A DNA stretch of 7,388 nucleotides from an uncultured Pseudomonadota bacterium (GCA_903953455.1 CAJBJW010000024.1:1-7388), one strand, 5' to 3'; positions 1 to 6,785 are shown, counted from the first letter of the stretch. The notes: a model not told the origin generated them from the sequence alone. Numbers and translations are program-made.

Positions 1-97
1 ACGCACCACTGGCAATGTGGGTGAAAGCTCCTATCGACACTTGTAGCAATTCACAATCATTATAAATACGTACATTGGAAAGGAAAGCACATACCGC
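1..97 (-). pseudogene. Possible remnant of a hexapeptide-repeat acyltransferase (partial)
   Basis: On the minus strand an open frame runs from just after a TGA at 98-100 to the window edge. Its last residues include IGAFTH followed by IASGA, which fit two turns of the left-handed beta-helix hexad pattern (I-G-x4) of bacterial acetyltransferases. The preceding NDCE resembles the HDC-type segment before the hexads in NeuD-like sugar O-acetyltransferases. There is no in-frame ATG; only TTG (47-49) or GTG (38-40) could start it, and neither leaves room for an N-terminal domain. I therefore read it as a decayed 5' part or a chance match. Surface-polysaccharide genes beside gnd are known in enterobacteria, which makes the idea plausible but does not prove it. 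Short plus-strand frames here are equally open, so confidence is low. Confidence 0.28.
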
Positions 98-188
98 TCA
101 ATTTTTTATCTACATTCAAGCAAATTTAACCTAATCAACCTTTAAGTATCATCAATACGAAAAAAACAACTCCCTATTAATTACAAAG

Positions 189-210
189 AACGTGTTAAAA
201 TTTCCACGTT
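189..210. promoter_or_regulatory. Inverted repeat in the gnd leader
   Basis: Perfect 6-base arms AACGTG (189-194) and CACGTT (205-210) flank a 10-base AT-rich spacer, ending 26 bases before the gnd ATG. It could be an operator half-site pair or a small leader hairpin just upstream of the Shine-Dalgarno. The rest of the 98-236 spacer is AT-rich and has no convincing -35/-10 pair; the best candidate (TTGTAG at 41-46 with TAAATA at 63-68) is weak. No known regulator is recognised from this motif. Confidence 0.3.
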
Positions 211-236
211 ACATCCACACTTCAAAAGGCGAAAAA

Positions 237-1706
237 ATGACATCAGATTTAGGTTTAATTGGACTTGCTGTAATGGGTAAAAATTTGGCCATGAACATTC
301 GAGATCATGGTTTTAAAGTAGCTGTATATGAATATGTTGAAGGTGTTGCCGATGATTTTTCAGCAACACAAGCCGAAGTAGAACACATCGAAGATCCTCA
401 AAACTTGCATATTGTAAGCACGCATTCCTTAAAAGAACTTGTTGATAATCTTCACACACCACGTGTGGTATTTATGATGGTTCGTGCGGGTGATGTCGTT
501 GATTTCTATATTGATCAACTCATTCCTCTGCTATCTGAAGGTGATATTATTGTTGACGGTGGCAATTCGCTGTTTACCGATACGAATCGTCGCGTTGCAC
601 GGTTAAATGAAAAAGGATTGAATTTTATTGGTATGGGTGTTTCAGGTGGTGAGCATGGTGCGCATTATGGTGCCTCTATGATGCCAGGTGGTAATTTTGC
701 AGCATGGAAAACCGTTAAACCCATTTTCCAAGCGATCAGTGCAAAAGTCGACGGTGAGCCTTGCTGTCATTGGGTCGGTGATAATGGCGCGGGTCACTAT
801 GTTAAAATGGTTCACAATGGCATTGAATATGGGGATATGCAGCTTATTTGTGAAGCGTATCAACTTTTATCTGAAGGCTTAGGCTTAAGTCACGACGAAT
901 TATATGACGTTTTCAAAAAATGGAATCAAGGTGAGCTGAGTTCCTATTTAATTGAAATTACCACCGATATTTTTGCGCATAAAGATGACGATGGACAGCC
1001 ACTTGTTGAAAAAATTCTCGATACAGCGGGACAAAAAGGCACGGGAAAATGGACAGGCATTAATGCATTAGAATTAGGCATGCCATTGACATTGATTGGT
1101 GAAGCGGTCTTTGCACGCTGTTTGTCGGCTCAAAAAGATGAGCGTATGCATGCAGCAGCGCGTTTACCAAAAACGAAAGTTGCCTTTACTGGCGATAAAG
1201 CGGCCATGATAGATGCAATTGGTGATGCACTATACGCTGCAAAATTAATTTCTTATGCGCAAGGCTTTCGTTTAATGCGTGAAGCGTCAAAAGAATATCA
1301 TTTTGCCCTTAATTATGGCGATATTGCGTTAATGTGGCGTGGCGGTTGTATCATTCGTAGTCAGTTTTTAAATAATATTAAGCAGGCTTATAATAAAAAT
1401 CCTGATTTAGAAAATTTGCTACTTGATGATTTCTTTGTCAATGCAATGCAAAAAGCCGAAGCGGGATGGCGCAAAGCGGTGATTTTAGGTATTGAATTAT
1501 CAATTCCAACCCCCACATTCTCGTCGGCTTTGGCGTATTATGACGGCTATCGCTCAGAAAAATTGCCTGCCAATTTACTGCAAGCACAACGCGATTATTT
1601 TGGTGCACATACATATGAGCGTATTGATAAACCGCGTGGTGAATTTTTCCACACCGATTGGACTGGTGAGGGTGGTGACGTGTCAGCCACGACCTATACT
1701 GCTTAA
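237..1706 (+). CDS. gnd: 6-phosphogluconate dehydrogenase, decarboxylating (long type), with unusual coenzyme site
   Basis: Cytosolic enzyme of the oxidative pentose phosphate pathway: 6-phosphogluconate is oxidised and decarboxylated to ribulose 5-phosphate. I chose the ATG at 237 (489 residues) because AAGG at 226-229 lies 7 bases upstream and MTSDLGLIGLAVMG matches the usual N-terminus; a GTG at 192 would add 15 residues of no family similarity. Visible motifs are the Rossmann loop GLAVMG (9-14), substrate-binding SGG (136-138), the catalytic region K190, H193-N194 and E197, the signature AGQKGTGKW (264-272), and R452/H458 near the end. The C-terminal WTGxGG...TYTA tail resembles animal and yeast enzymes and is absent from the shorter E. 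coli Gnd. Residues 32-34 are Glu-Tyr-Val where sheep 6PGDH has Asn-Arg-Thr, the NADP 2'-phosphate contacts, so NADP preference is doubtful. Identity is very secure; coenzyme choice is inference. Confidence 0.97.
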   Translation: MTSDLGLIGLAVMGKNLAMNIRDHGFKVAVYEYVEGVADDFSATQAEVEHIEDPQNLHIVSTHSLKELVDNLHTPRVVFMMVRAGDVVDFYIDQLIPLLSEGDIIVDGGNSLFTDTNRRVARLNEKGLNFIGMGVSGGEHGAHYGASMMPGGNFAAWKTVKPIFQAISAKVDGEPCCHWVGDNGAGHYVKMVHNGIEYGDMQLICEAYQLLSEGLGLSHDELYDVFKKWNQGELSSYLIEITTDIFAHKDDDGQPLVEKILDTAGQKGTGKWTGINALELGMPLTLIGEAVFARCLSAQKDERMHAAARLPKTKVAFTGDKAAMIDAIGDALYAAKLISYAQGFRLMREASKEYHFALNYGDIALMWRGGCIIRSQFLNNIKQAYNKNPDLENLLLDDFFVNAMQKAEAGWRKAVILGIELSIPTPTFSSALAYYDGYRSEKLPANLLQAQRDYFGAHTYERIDKPRGEFFHTDWTGEGGDVSATTYTA

Positions 1707-1718
1707 AAATTCATAAAC

Positions 1719-1758
1719 AAAAACGCCCGCTTGTGATGAACAAAGCGGGCGTTTTTTT
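1719..1758. terminator. Bidirectional rho-independent terminator between gnd and metF
   Basis: A 14-bp perfect stem (1719-1732 with 1743-1756) has a GC core, CGCCCGC against GCGGGCG, a 10-base loop, and A/T tracts on both flanks. On the plus strand the T run at 1752-1758 terminates gnd, whose stop lies 12 bases before the stem. On the minus strand the A run at 1719-1723 becomes a T tail and can terminate the convergent metF transcript, whose stop is 12 bases away. Confidence 0.93.
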
Positions 1759-1770
1759 GTTGAATGACAA

Positions 1771-2607
1771 TTACGATTTTAAATTTAAATTATTTAAAAT
1801 AGCCAGCGTGAGGGTCGATTGATTCATCGTATAAAAATGTAAATTCGTCGCGCCTCCGTCAATTAATTGCTGACATAATCGTGTCACGACTTCCACTCCA
1901 AACGCTTGAACTGATTGACGATCATCACCAAAACTTTCAAGACGTTTGCGCATCCAACGTGGAATATCAGCGCCACACATTTCAGAAAAACGAAATAATT
2001 GCGAATACTGTGAAATAGGCATAATACCCGCTGCAATCGGAATGGTAATCCCCGTTTTTTCACATTGATTCACAAATTCAAAATACGCCTCAACATTGTA
2101 AAAATATTGCGTGATGGCCGCGTTAGCACCTGAATCGACTTTGCGCTGAAAGTTTTTAAAATCTTCAACACCATTCGCGGCTTGCGGATGCACTTCAGGG
2201 TAGGCAGCAACATGAATATCAAAATAATCGCCCGTTTCTTGACGAATAAAACTTACCAATTCATTAGCATAACGAAATTCACCTGCTGACATCGTGCCTG
2301 AAGGCAGATCACCGCGGAGCGCAACAATTTTTCGAATGTCATGTTGACGGTAATCATTCAAAATTGCTCTGATACTTTCTTTTGTGGATGCCACGCAAGA
2401 TAAATGCGGCGCAGCGGGAACAGCTTGGTTTTTGATTTGAAGTACCGCTTCAAATGTTTTATCACGCGTTGATCCACCCGCACCAAATGTTACAGAAAAA
2501 AATTCAGGAGAGCATTGGGCAAGTTGCTGTTGAACAGCAAGCAAGTTTGTGGCGCCTTCAGGCGTTTTGGGTGGATAAAATTCAAAACTCAATTGTGGAG
2601 CGGACAT
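1771..2607 (-). CDS. metF: Methylenetetrahydrofolate reductase
   Basis: Cytosolic FAD enzyme that reduces 5,10-methylene-THF to 5-methyl-THF, the methyl donor for methionine synthase. The single TIM-barrel domain is complete: SFEFYPPKT near the start carries E9 (equivalent to catalytic Glu28 of E. coli), ALRGD holds D100 (E. coli Asp120, flavin tuning), AYPEVHP spans 135-141, ITQYFY holds Q167 (E. coli Gln183), and LHFYTMN (256-262) closes the barrel. At 278 residues it lacks only the short N-terminal extension of the 296-residue E. coli enzyme, so it is not truncated. The ATG at 2607 has a good Shine-Dalgarno, GAAGG (2614-2618, minus sense), 6 bases upstream. It is the last gene of the rnr-lptM-lysA-metF cluster, 40 bases after lysA, with no obvious promoter in that gap; a MetJ or MetR site was not seen. 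Co-transcription with lysA is inferred from spacing. Confidence 0.95.
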   Translation of the reverse strand: MSAPQLSFEFYPPKTPEGATNLLAVQQQLAQCSPEFFSVTFGAGGSTRDKTFEAVLQIKNQAVPAAPHLSCVASTKESIRAILNDYRQHDIRKIVALRGDLPSGTMSAGEFRYANELVSFIRQETGDYFDIHVAAYPEVHPQAANGVEDFKNFQRKVDSGANAAITQYFYNVEAYFEFVNQCEKTGITIPIAAGIMPISQYSQLFRFSEMCGADIPRWMRKRLESFGDDRQSVQAFGVEVVTRLCQQLIDGGATNLHFYTMNQSTLTLAILNNLNLKS

Positions 2608-2647
2608 AAAAAACCTTCAAAACAAAAAAATAAGAATATACAACTTA

Positions 2648-3895
2648 CTATGGTAGGACGCTTTCGCCTTGCCATAATTGCGCCAGCGTTTCACGTTCGC
2701 GTACTACATGAATTTGATCGTGATCAACCATGACTTCCACAACGCGCGGACGCGAATTATAGTTAGAGCTCATCGTAAATCCATAAGCCCCTGACGAGCG
2801 TACTGCGAGTAAATCATTTTGACTTAATTTAAGTGTACGTTCTTTCCCTAAAAAATCCCCTGTTTCACAAACAGGTCCGACAATGTCCCACACTAACTCG
2901 GGCGCGGTACTGTCATTTTTCACAGGAATGATATCTTGCCATGCACCGTAAAGAGCAGGGCGTACTAAATCATTCATAGCCGCATCAACAATCGCAAAGT
3001 TTTTATGCTCAGTTGGTTTTAAATATTCCACGCGCGTGACTAAAATACCGGCATTACCTACAATTGCTCGTCCTGGTTCAAGCATAATTTCTAAAGGTGT
3101 ATCACCCAAACGCGCCAAAATAGCCGTAATGTAATCTGCGGGTTCGGGCGGTTGCTCATCACGGTAGCAAATCCCAAGTCCACCACCTAGATCCAAATGT
3201 TTAAGTGTAATGTCATGTCCACGCAGTTTATCAATGAGTAATAACACTTTATCAAGTGCATCTAAGAAAGGGCGTGTCTGCGTTAATTGTGAGCCAATAT
3301 GACAATCCACACCGACCACGTCAATATTGGGAAGTGCCGCCGCCGCTTGATACGCTTCCAGTGCCTCTTCGATAGCGATACCAAATTTATTTTCTTTTAA
3401 GCCTGTTGAAATATAGGGATGTGTTTGCGCATCGACATCAGGATTCACGCGAAACGAAACGGGCGCTCTCACGCCTAGCTCACCAGCTACTTGATTGATG
3501 CGCTCAAGCTCGCCAAGCACTTCAATATTAAAACAGCGAATGCCGATTTTTAATGCTGCGCGAATTTCATCTTCACGTTTTCCAACACCTGAAAAAACCA
3601 CTTTCTTCGGATCACCACCCGCCTGCAAGACTCGCTCAAGCTCACCAATAGACACAATATCAAAGCCAGAACCTAGTCGTGCTAATACATTTAATACGCC
3701 TAAATTTGAATTCGCTTTGACAGCGTAGCAAATTAAATGCGCATGAGAGCCAAACGCATTGTTGAATGCATTCCAGTGTCGCTCAAGCGTAGCTCGAGAA
3801 TAAATATAACAAGGACTGCCGTGTTGCTTGACGATAGCGTCAATGGCCACATTTTCGACAAAAAGTTGATTATCGCGGTAGGTAAAATGATCCAT
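2648..3895 (-). CDS. lysA: Diaminopimelate decarboxylase
   Basis: PLP enzyme of the cytosol that decarboxylates meso-diaminopimelate to L-lysine, the last lysine step. It is a fold-type III decarboxylase: an alanine-racemase-like barrel with the PLP lysine K60 in YAVKAN, HIGSQ (199-203), the glycine-rich phosphate loop DLGGGLG (235-241) and EPGR (273-276), followed by the C-terminal sheet domain with CETGD (343-347, active-site Cys343), GAYG (369-372, Tyr371) and SSNYNSRPR (376-384). The 415-residue length and the MDHFxYR start match Pseudomonas LysA, which supports the ATG at 3895, although no clear Shine-Dalgarno precedes it. It starts 28 bases after the lptM stop and ends 40 bases before metF. 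In many gammaproteobacteria dapF follows lysA; here metF does. No lysine riboswitch or LysR-type regulator gene lies beside it. Confidence 0.97.
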   Translation of the reverse strand: MDHFTYRDNQLFVENVAIDAIVKQHGSPCYIYSRATLERHWNAFNNAFGSHAHLICYAVKANSNLGVLNVLARLGSGFDIVSIGELERVLQAGGDPKKVVFSGVGKREDEIRAALKIGIRCFNIEVLGELERINQVAGELGVRAPVSFRVNPDVDAQTHPYISTGLKENKFGIAIEEALEAYQAAAALPNIDVVGVDCHIGSQLTQTRPFLDALDKVLLLIDKLRGHDITLKHLDLGGGLGICYRDEQPPEPADYITAILARLGDTPLEIMLEPGRAIVGNAGILVTRVEYLKPTEHKNFAIVDAAMNDLVRPALYGAWQDIIPVKNDSTAPELVWDIVGPVCETGDFLGKERTLKLSQNDLLAVRSSGAYGFTMSSNYNSRPRVVEVMVDHDQIHVVRERETLAQLWQGESVLP

Positions 3896-3923
3896 GAATA
3901 GTAACGATTATTTTTAAAGTGAA

Positions 3924-4043
3924 TTAAGGATTAACGGTTGGCGTCGGTTTTTTACTAGGCAAAACAAGCGAACCTGTTTGACCACATGCAACCAATACGC
4001 TCACTAAGAAAGCAGTTAGACAAATAAAACCTATTTTTTTCAT
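3924..4043 (-). CDS. lptM: LptM-type small outer-membrane lipoprotein (LPS translocon maturation)
   Basis: This 39-codon gene begins at an ATG (4043-4041) overlapping the rnr TGA as ATGA and ends in TAA at 3924-3926. The product has a lipoprotein signal: MKK, a hydrophobic stretch to residue 18, then the lipobox LVAC with lipidated Cys20. The mature part starts CGQTGSLVLP, matching the CGxxGxLxxP pattern of the LptM/YifL (LppL) family, followed by a short Lys/Pro/Thr tail. Gly after the Cys, not Asp, is compatible with outer-membrane sorting. In E. coli LptM binds the LptDE complex and promotes correct LptD disulfide formation. Linkage to lysA or dapF is a family hallmark and is seen here, 28 bases upstream of lysA. 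No Shine-Dalgarno is evident, so translation is probably coupled to rnr. It is shorter than E. coli LptM (67 residues) because the tail is reduced. Confidence 0.87.
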   Translation of the reverse strand: MKKIGFICLTAFLVSVLVACGQTGSLVLPSKKPTPTVNP

Positions 4044-6433
4044 AATTCAAGTGTTATGGCTGGATTTTTAGGGCCTTTGTTGCGTTTTCTGCGTTTTTTC
4101 TTCGCTGGCGCCCCATCGAGTTTGGGTTCGATGACATTAACTTTATGCGCATCTACAGGTTTATTGCCTAATTTTGGCTTCGACTTTGATCTGCTTTTCG
4201 ATTTCTTTTTAGGGGGTAAGGCACTCGGACTTGATTTCGTTTTTAAAACCAAGGTGAAATCCATTTTTTTCTCGTCTAAATCAACACGAGCAACTTTAAT
4301 TTTCACACTATCGCCTAAACGATATCGTGTACTGCTGTGCTCACCTTTGAGTTGATGACTCAGCGCATCAAAATGGAAATAATCTTGCCCTAAACTGCTG
4401 ATATGGACGAGGCCTTCAACATAAATATTCGCGAGTTCCACAAAAAAGCCAAAAGACGTCACGGCTGAAATCACACCGTCAAATTCTTCGCCAATTTTGT
4501 CCATCATGTATTCACATTTGAGCCAACTTGTCACATCACGCGTGGCATCATCTGCGCGACGCTCATTTGCCGAGCAATGCTCACCGAGCATTACCATATC
4601 AGGCACACCATACACAAAACTATCTGCTTTTTTGTCTTGCAAACAATGACGAATAGCTCGATGGACGAGTAAATCAGGATAACGGCGAATGGGTGAGGTA
4701 AAATGCGCATACGCGTCAAGTGCTAAACCAAAATGGCCTTTTTCTTCCGCACTGTAAACCGCTTGTGACATAGAGCGTAGTAGCACTGTTTGAATTAAAT
4801 GCGCATCGGGGCGATCTTTGATTTGCTCAATGAGGTGCATATAATCCAGCGGTGTTGGCGACATATCGCCCGACATCCGCAGTCCTAATTCACCCAAAAA
4901 AGTGCGTAAATTGGCCAATTTTTCTTCACTTGGACCTTCATGCACACGCAGCAATTTGGGCATTTTTTTGTTATTTAAAAAACGCGCCGCACAACCGTTT
5001 GCCGCAATCATAAATTCTTCAATTAATTTATGGGCATCGTTGCGAACGACTGGGATAATTTTGTCTATTTTACGATTTTCACCAAAAACAATACGCGTTT
5101 CTTGCGTATCAAAATCCATGGCACCGCGTTTTTCACGCGCTTTACGCATCGCTTGGTAAAGTTTATAGAGCTGCGTTAAATCGGGCATCAATGCGGCGTG
5201 TTGCTGCGTTAGCGTTTCATCGCCTTCAACGAGCATTTTTGCTACGTCGTTATATGTTAAACGAGCGTGCGAGCGCATGACTGCATCATAAAAACGTGAA
5301 CGTCCGACTTGTCCATCTTCATCTATAATCATTTCGCAGACCATACACAAACGGTCAACGTGAGGATTAAGCGAGCATAAGCCATTCGATAAAATTTCGG
5401 GCAACATCGGAATCACTTGCTCGGGGAAATAGACCGACGTGCTGCGATTGTGCGCTTCTTTATCGAGTTCACTGCCAACGGTCACATAATGCGACACGTC
5501 AGCGATAGCCACTAATAACTTCCAACCTTTAGGCGTTTTTTTACAATACACCGCGTCGTCAAAATCACGCGCATCTTCACCGTCAATGGTGACAAGGGGT
5601 GTGCTGCGCAAATCTACGCGATCCACTTTGGCTTCTTCGGGGACTTCACTCGTCAGTGGTGCAATTTCCGTCAGTAATTCCTCAGGCCAAATGCTAGGCA
5701 ATTCGTGTGTGCGAATGGCCATCTCAATTTCCATTCCCGGTGCTAAATGATCACCTAGAATTTCAATAATACGCCCTAAAGGTTGATGCAATTTCGTCGG
5801 CTGCTGCGTTATTTGCGCCACCACAATTTGACCGTGTTGAGCGCCCGAAGCATGACCCGTTTCCACTAACACCGTTTGTGCGATATTTTTGTTGTCGGGA
5901 ATGACATAAGTAAATTCATCTTCAACATATAAACGCCCAACAATCTGGTGCGTGTTGCGCTCTAAAATCTCAACAACTGCGCCTTCACGACGGTTTTTTC
6001 GATCCACGCCAACCACGCGAACCATCGTTCGGTCATTGTGGAGAAGGACATTCATTTCGCGCGGGGATAAATACAAATCCTCCGAGCCATCATCAGGGCG
6101 CACAAAACCAAATCCATCAACGTGCCCAATCACACGTCCCACAATTAAGTCTTTATTGTTCACAAGGCAATAACGACTGCCTCGATTAAATAATACCTGT
6201 CCATCACGTTCCATTGCGCGTAAGCGGCGGCGCAAGGCCTCAAGGCGCTCCTCATCCTCAAGTGCAAACGCATTTGCAATCTCTGGGCGCGAAAGCGGGC
6301 GACCTTCATCACTGAGTAATTGCAGGATTAATTCACGACTTGGAATGGGGTTGTCATATTTATCAGCTTCGCGTTCTGCGAAAGGATCATTTTTTGACGC
6401 GAAATCAACAGGATGTTTAGACTTTGATGGCAT
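4040..6433 (-). CDS. rnr: Ribonuclease R (3'-5' exoribonuclease)
   Basis: RNase R degrades structured RNA processively from the 3' end; it acts in mRNA and rRNA quality control and trans-translation, and is induced by cold and stress in E. coli. The 797-residue protein has the family order: N-terminal winged-helix region (about 30-90), cold-shock/OB domains (about 95-240), the RNB catalytic domain (about 270-600), an S1 domain (about 646-731) and a very basic Lys/Arg tail (732-797). The metal-binding aspartates lie in IDGEDARDFDDAV: D284, D290, D292 and D293, spaced exactly as E. coli D272, D278, D280 and D281. TSVYFP (332-337) and SPIRRYPDL (580-588) are further RNB motifs. The basic tail and helical N-terminus separate it from RNase II. 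The ATG at 6433 is preceded by a rather distant AGAAG (6447-6451, minus sense). It heads the cluster with lptM, lysA and metF; rlmB, a common rnr neighbour, is absent. Confidence 0.96.
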   Translation of the reverse strand: MPSKSKHPVDFASKNDPFAEREADKYDNPIPSRELILQLLSDEGRPLSRPEIANAFALEDEERLEALRRRLRAMERDGQVLFNRGSRYCLVNNKDLIVGRVIGHVDGFGFVRPDDGSEDLYLSPREMNVLLHNDRTMVRVVGVDRKNRREGAVVEILERNTHQIVGRLYVEDEFTYVIPDNKNIAQTVLVETGHASGAQHGQIVVAQITQQPTKLHQPLGRIIEILGDHLAPGMEIEMAIRTHELPSIWPEELLTEIAPLTSEVPEEAKVDRVDLRSTPLVTIDGEDARDFDDAVYCKKTPKGWKLLVAIADVSHYVTVGSELDKEAHNRSTSVYFPEQVIPMLPEILSNGLCSLNPHVDRLCMVCEMIIDEDGQVGRSRFYDAVMRSHARLTYNDVAKMLVEGDETLTQQHAALMPDLTQLYKLYQAMRKAREKRGAMDFDTQETRIVFGENRKIDKIIPVVRNDAHKLIEEFMIAANGCAARFLNNKKMPKLLRVHEGPSEEKLANLRTFLGELGLRMSGDMSPTPLDYMHLIEQIKDRPDAHLIQTVLLRSMSQAVYSAEEKGHFGLALDAYAHFTSPIRRYPDLLVHRAIRHCLQDKKADSFVYGVPDMVMLGEHCSANERRADDATRDVTSWLKCEYMMDKIGEEFDGVISAVTSFGFFVELANIYVEGLVHISSLGQDYFHFDALSHQLKGEHSSTRYRLGDSVKIKVARVDLDEKKMDFTLVLKTKSSPSALPPKKKSKSRSKSKPKLGNKPVDAHKVNVIEPKLDGAPAKKKRRKRNKGPKNPAITLEL

Positions 6434-6477
6434 TATTTTTGGGCAACTTCTTTTAGGAAAAATTCAATAGTAATTTG

Positions 6478-6493
6478 CCTGTTATCATACAGG
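6478..6493. promoter_or_regulatory. Inverted repeat over the putative rnr -10 box
   Basis: CCTGT (6478-6482) and ACAGG (6489-6493) form perfect 5-base arms around a 6-base spacer that overlaps the candidate -10 element of rnr. Its position suits a repressor operator. The arms resemble LexA half-sites, but the CTG-to-CAG spacing is 8 rather than 10 bases, so it is not a standard proteobacterial SOS box. Confidence 0.3.
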
Positions 6494-6511
6494 TTTAACG
6501 CTCAAGGTAAA
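6484..6511 (-). promoter_or_regulatory. Candidate sigma-70 promoter for rnr-lptM-lysA-metF
   Basis: On the minus strand TTTACC (6506-6511) and TATGAT (6484-6489) are separated by 16 bases. The -10 box has one mismatch to consensus and the -35 box two. A start near 6477 would give a leader of about 44 bases before the rnr ATG. This is the best pair in the 179-base rnr/tRNA gap for this direction, but it is a motif match only. Confidence 0.45.
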
Positions 6512-6569
6512 AGGCGCAACGCTAAATGATTCAAAGGTTTTTTACCCAAAACGTGATTTTTTCTCAACA

Positions 6570-6598
6570 TTGACAAATGCGGGAACGCTGCGTATAGT
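6570..6598 (+). promoter_or_regulatory. Strong sigma-70 promoter of the tRNA-Leu gene
   Basis: TTGACA (6570-6575, perfect -35) and TATAGT (6593-6598, one mismatch) are separated by exactly 17 bases. Transcription would start near 6605, about 8 bases before the mature tRNA 5' end. The GC-containing stretch after the -10 box (TCGCAGCC) resembles the discriminators of stringently controlled stable-RNA promoters; that regulation is inferred. Confidence 0.85.
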
Positions 6599-6612
6599 TC
6601 GCAGCCTTCATT

Positions 6613-6698
6613 GCCGAGGTGGTGGAATGGTAGACACGCTAGCTTCAGGTGCTAGTGGGCGCAAGCCCGTGAAGGTTCAAGTCCTTTTCTCGGTACCA
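6613..6698 (+). tRNA. tRNA-Leu (anticodon CAG)
   Basis: The 86-base gene folds as a class II tRNA. The acceptor stem pairs GCCGAGG (6613-6619) with TCTCGGT (6688-6694), with G-U pairs at both ends. The anticodon stem CTAGC/GCTAG encloses the loop TTCAGGT, placing anticodon CAG at 6646-6648 (reads CUG). The long variable arm is GGGC-GCAA-GCCC (6657-6668). The T arm is GAAGG-TTCAAGT-CCTTT, followed by discriminator A (6695) and encoded CCA (6696-6698). The sequence closely resembles E. coli tRNA-Leu genes, including G-T at the acceptor end. It is a single gene, divergent from rnr, with its own promoter. Confidence 0.97.
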
Positions 6699-6699
6699 T

Positions 6700-6716
6700 T
6701 ACTTACATCGTAAGTA
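6700..6716. repeat. Short hairpin just after the tRNA
   Basis: TACTTAC (6700-6706) and GTAAGTA (6710-6716) form a 7-bp stem with a 3-base loop, 2 bases after the CCA. No T run follows on the plus strand, so it is not a standard terminator; it may limit read-through or guide 3' trimming of the tRNA precursor. Confidence 0.35.
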
Positions 6717-6733
6717 CTACCCTATAAAATTTC

Positions 6734-6757
6734 ATAACTTATTGTTAATAAAGTTAT
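6734..6757. repeat. AT-rich inverted repeat between the tRNA and the HicB-like fragment
   Basis: ATAACTT (6734-6740) and AAGTTAT (6751-6757) form perfect 7-base arms with a 10-base spacer. There is only one G-C pair and no clean T tail. It lies between convergent transcription units and may be a weak bidirectional terminator or a protein-binding site; the function is unknown. Confidence 0.3.
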
Positions 6758-6785
6758 ACTTATTTAGACTTTGTAAACAATATCA

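Noticed and set aside
3..65. Plus-strand 3' end of an upstream gene
   Set aside because: Two plus frames are open for 14-20 codons at the edge, but none has a recognisable motif and their stops differ, so no frame can be chosen.
41..68. gnd promoter TTGTAG / TAAATA
   Set aside because: Both boxes are weak and the placement is more than 160 bases from the gene; better evidence is needed to call it.
192..236. GTG start for gnd adding 15 residues
   Set aside because: The added residues have no family similarity, and ATG 237 has an AAGG ribosome site at proper spacing and the expected N-terminus.
1771..2607. metF as an N-terminally truncated gene
   Set aside because: It is shorter than E. coli MetF only by a poorly conserved leader; the first barrel strand with the catalytic Glu is present and a strong ribosome site precedes the ATG.
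4056..4355. Plus-strand open frame opposite the 3' end of rnr
   Set aside because: It is the antisense shadow of the Lys/Arg-rich RNase R tail and S1 domain; it has no family motif and rnr is clearly the real gene.
6479..6492. LexA (SOS) box upstream of rnr
   Set aside because: The half-sites are similar, but CTG to CAG spacing is 8 bases rather than the 10 of the proteobacterial SOS box.
6671..6698. Phage or island attachment-site duplication of the tRNA 3' end
   Set aside because: No second copy of the T-arm/acceptor sequence was seen elsewhere in the window.
6700..6716. Rho-independent terminator of the tRNA
   Set aside because: The stem is AT-rich and lacks a following T run, so it is listed only as a hairpin.
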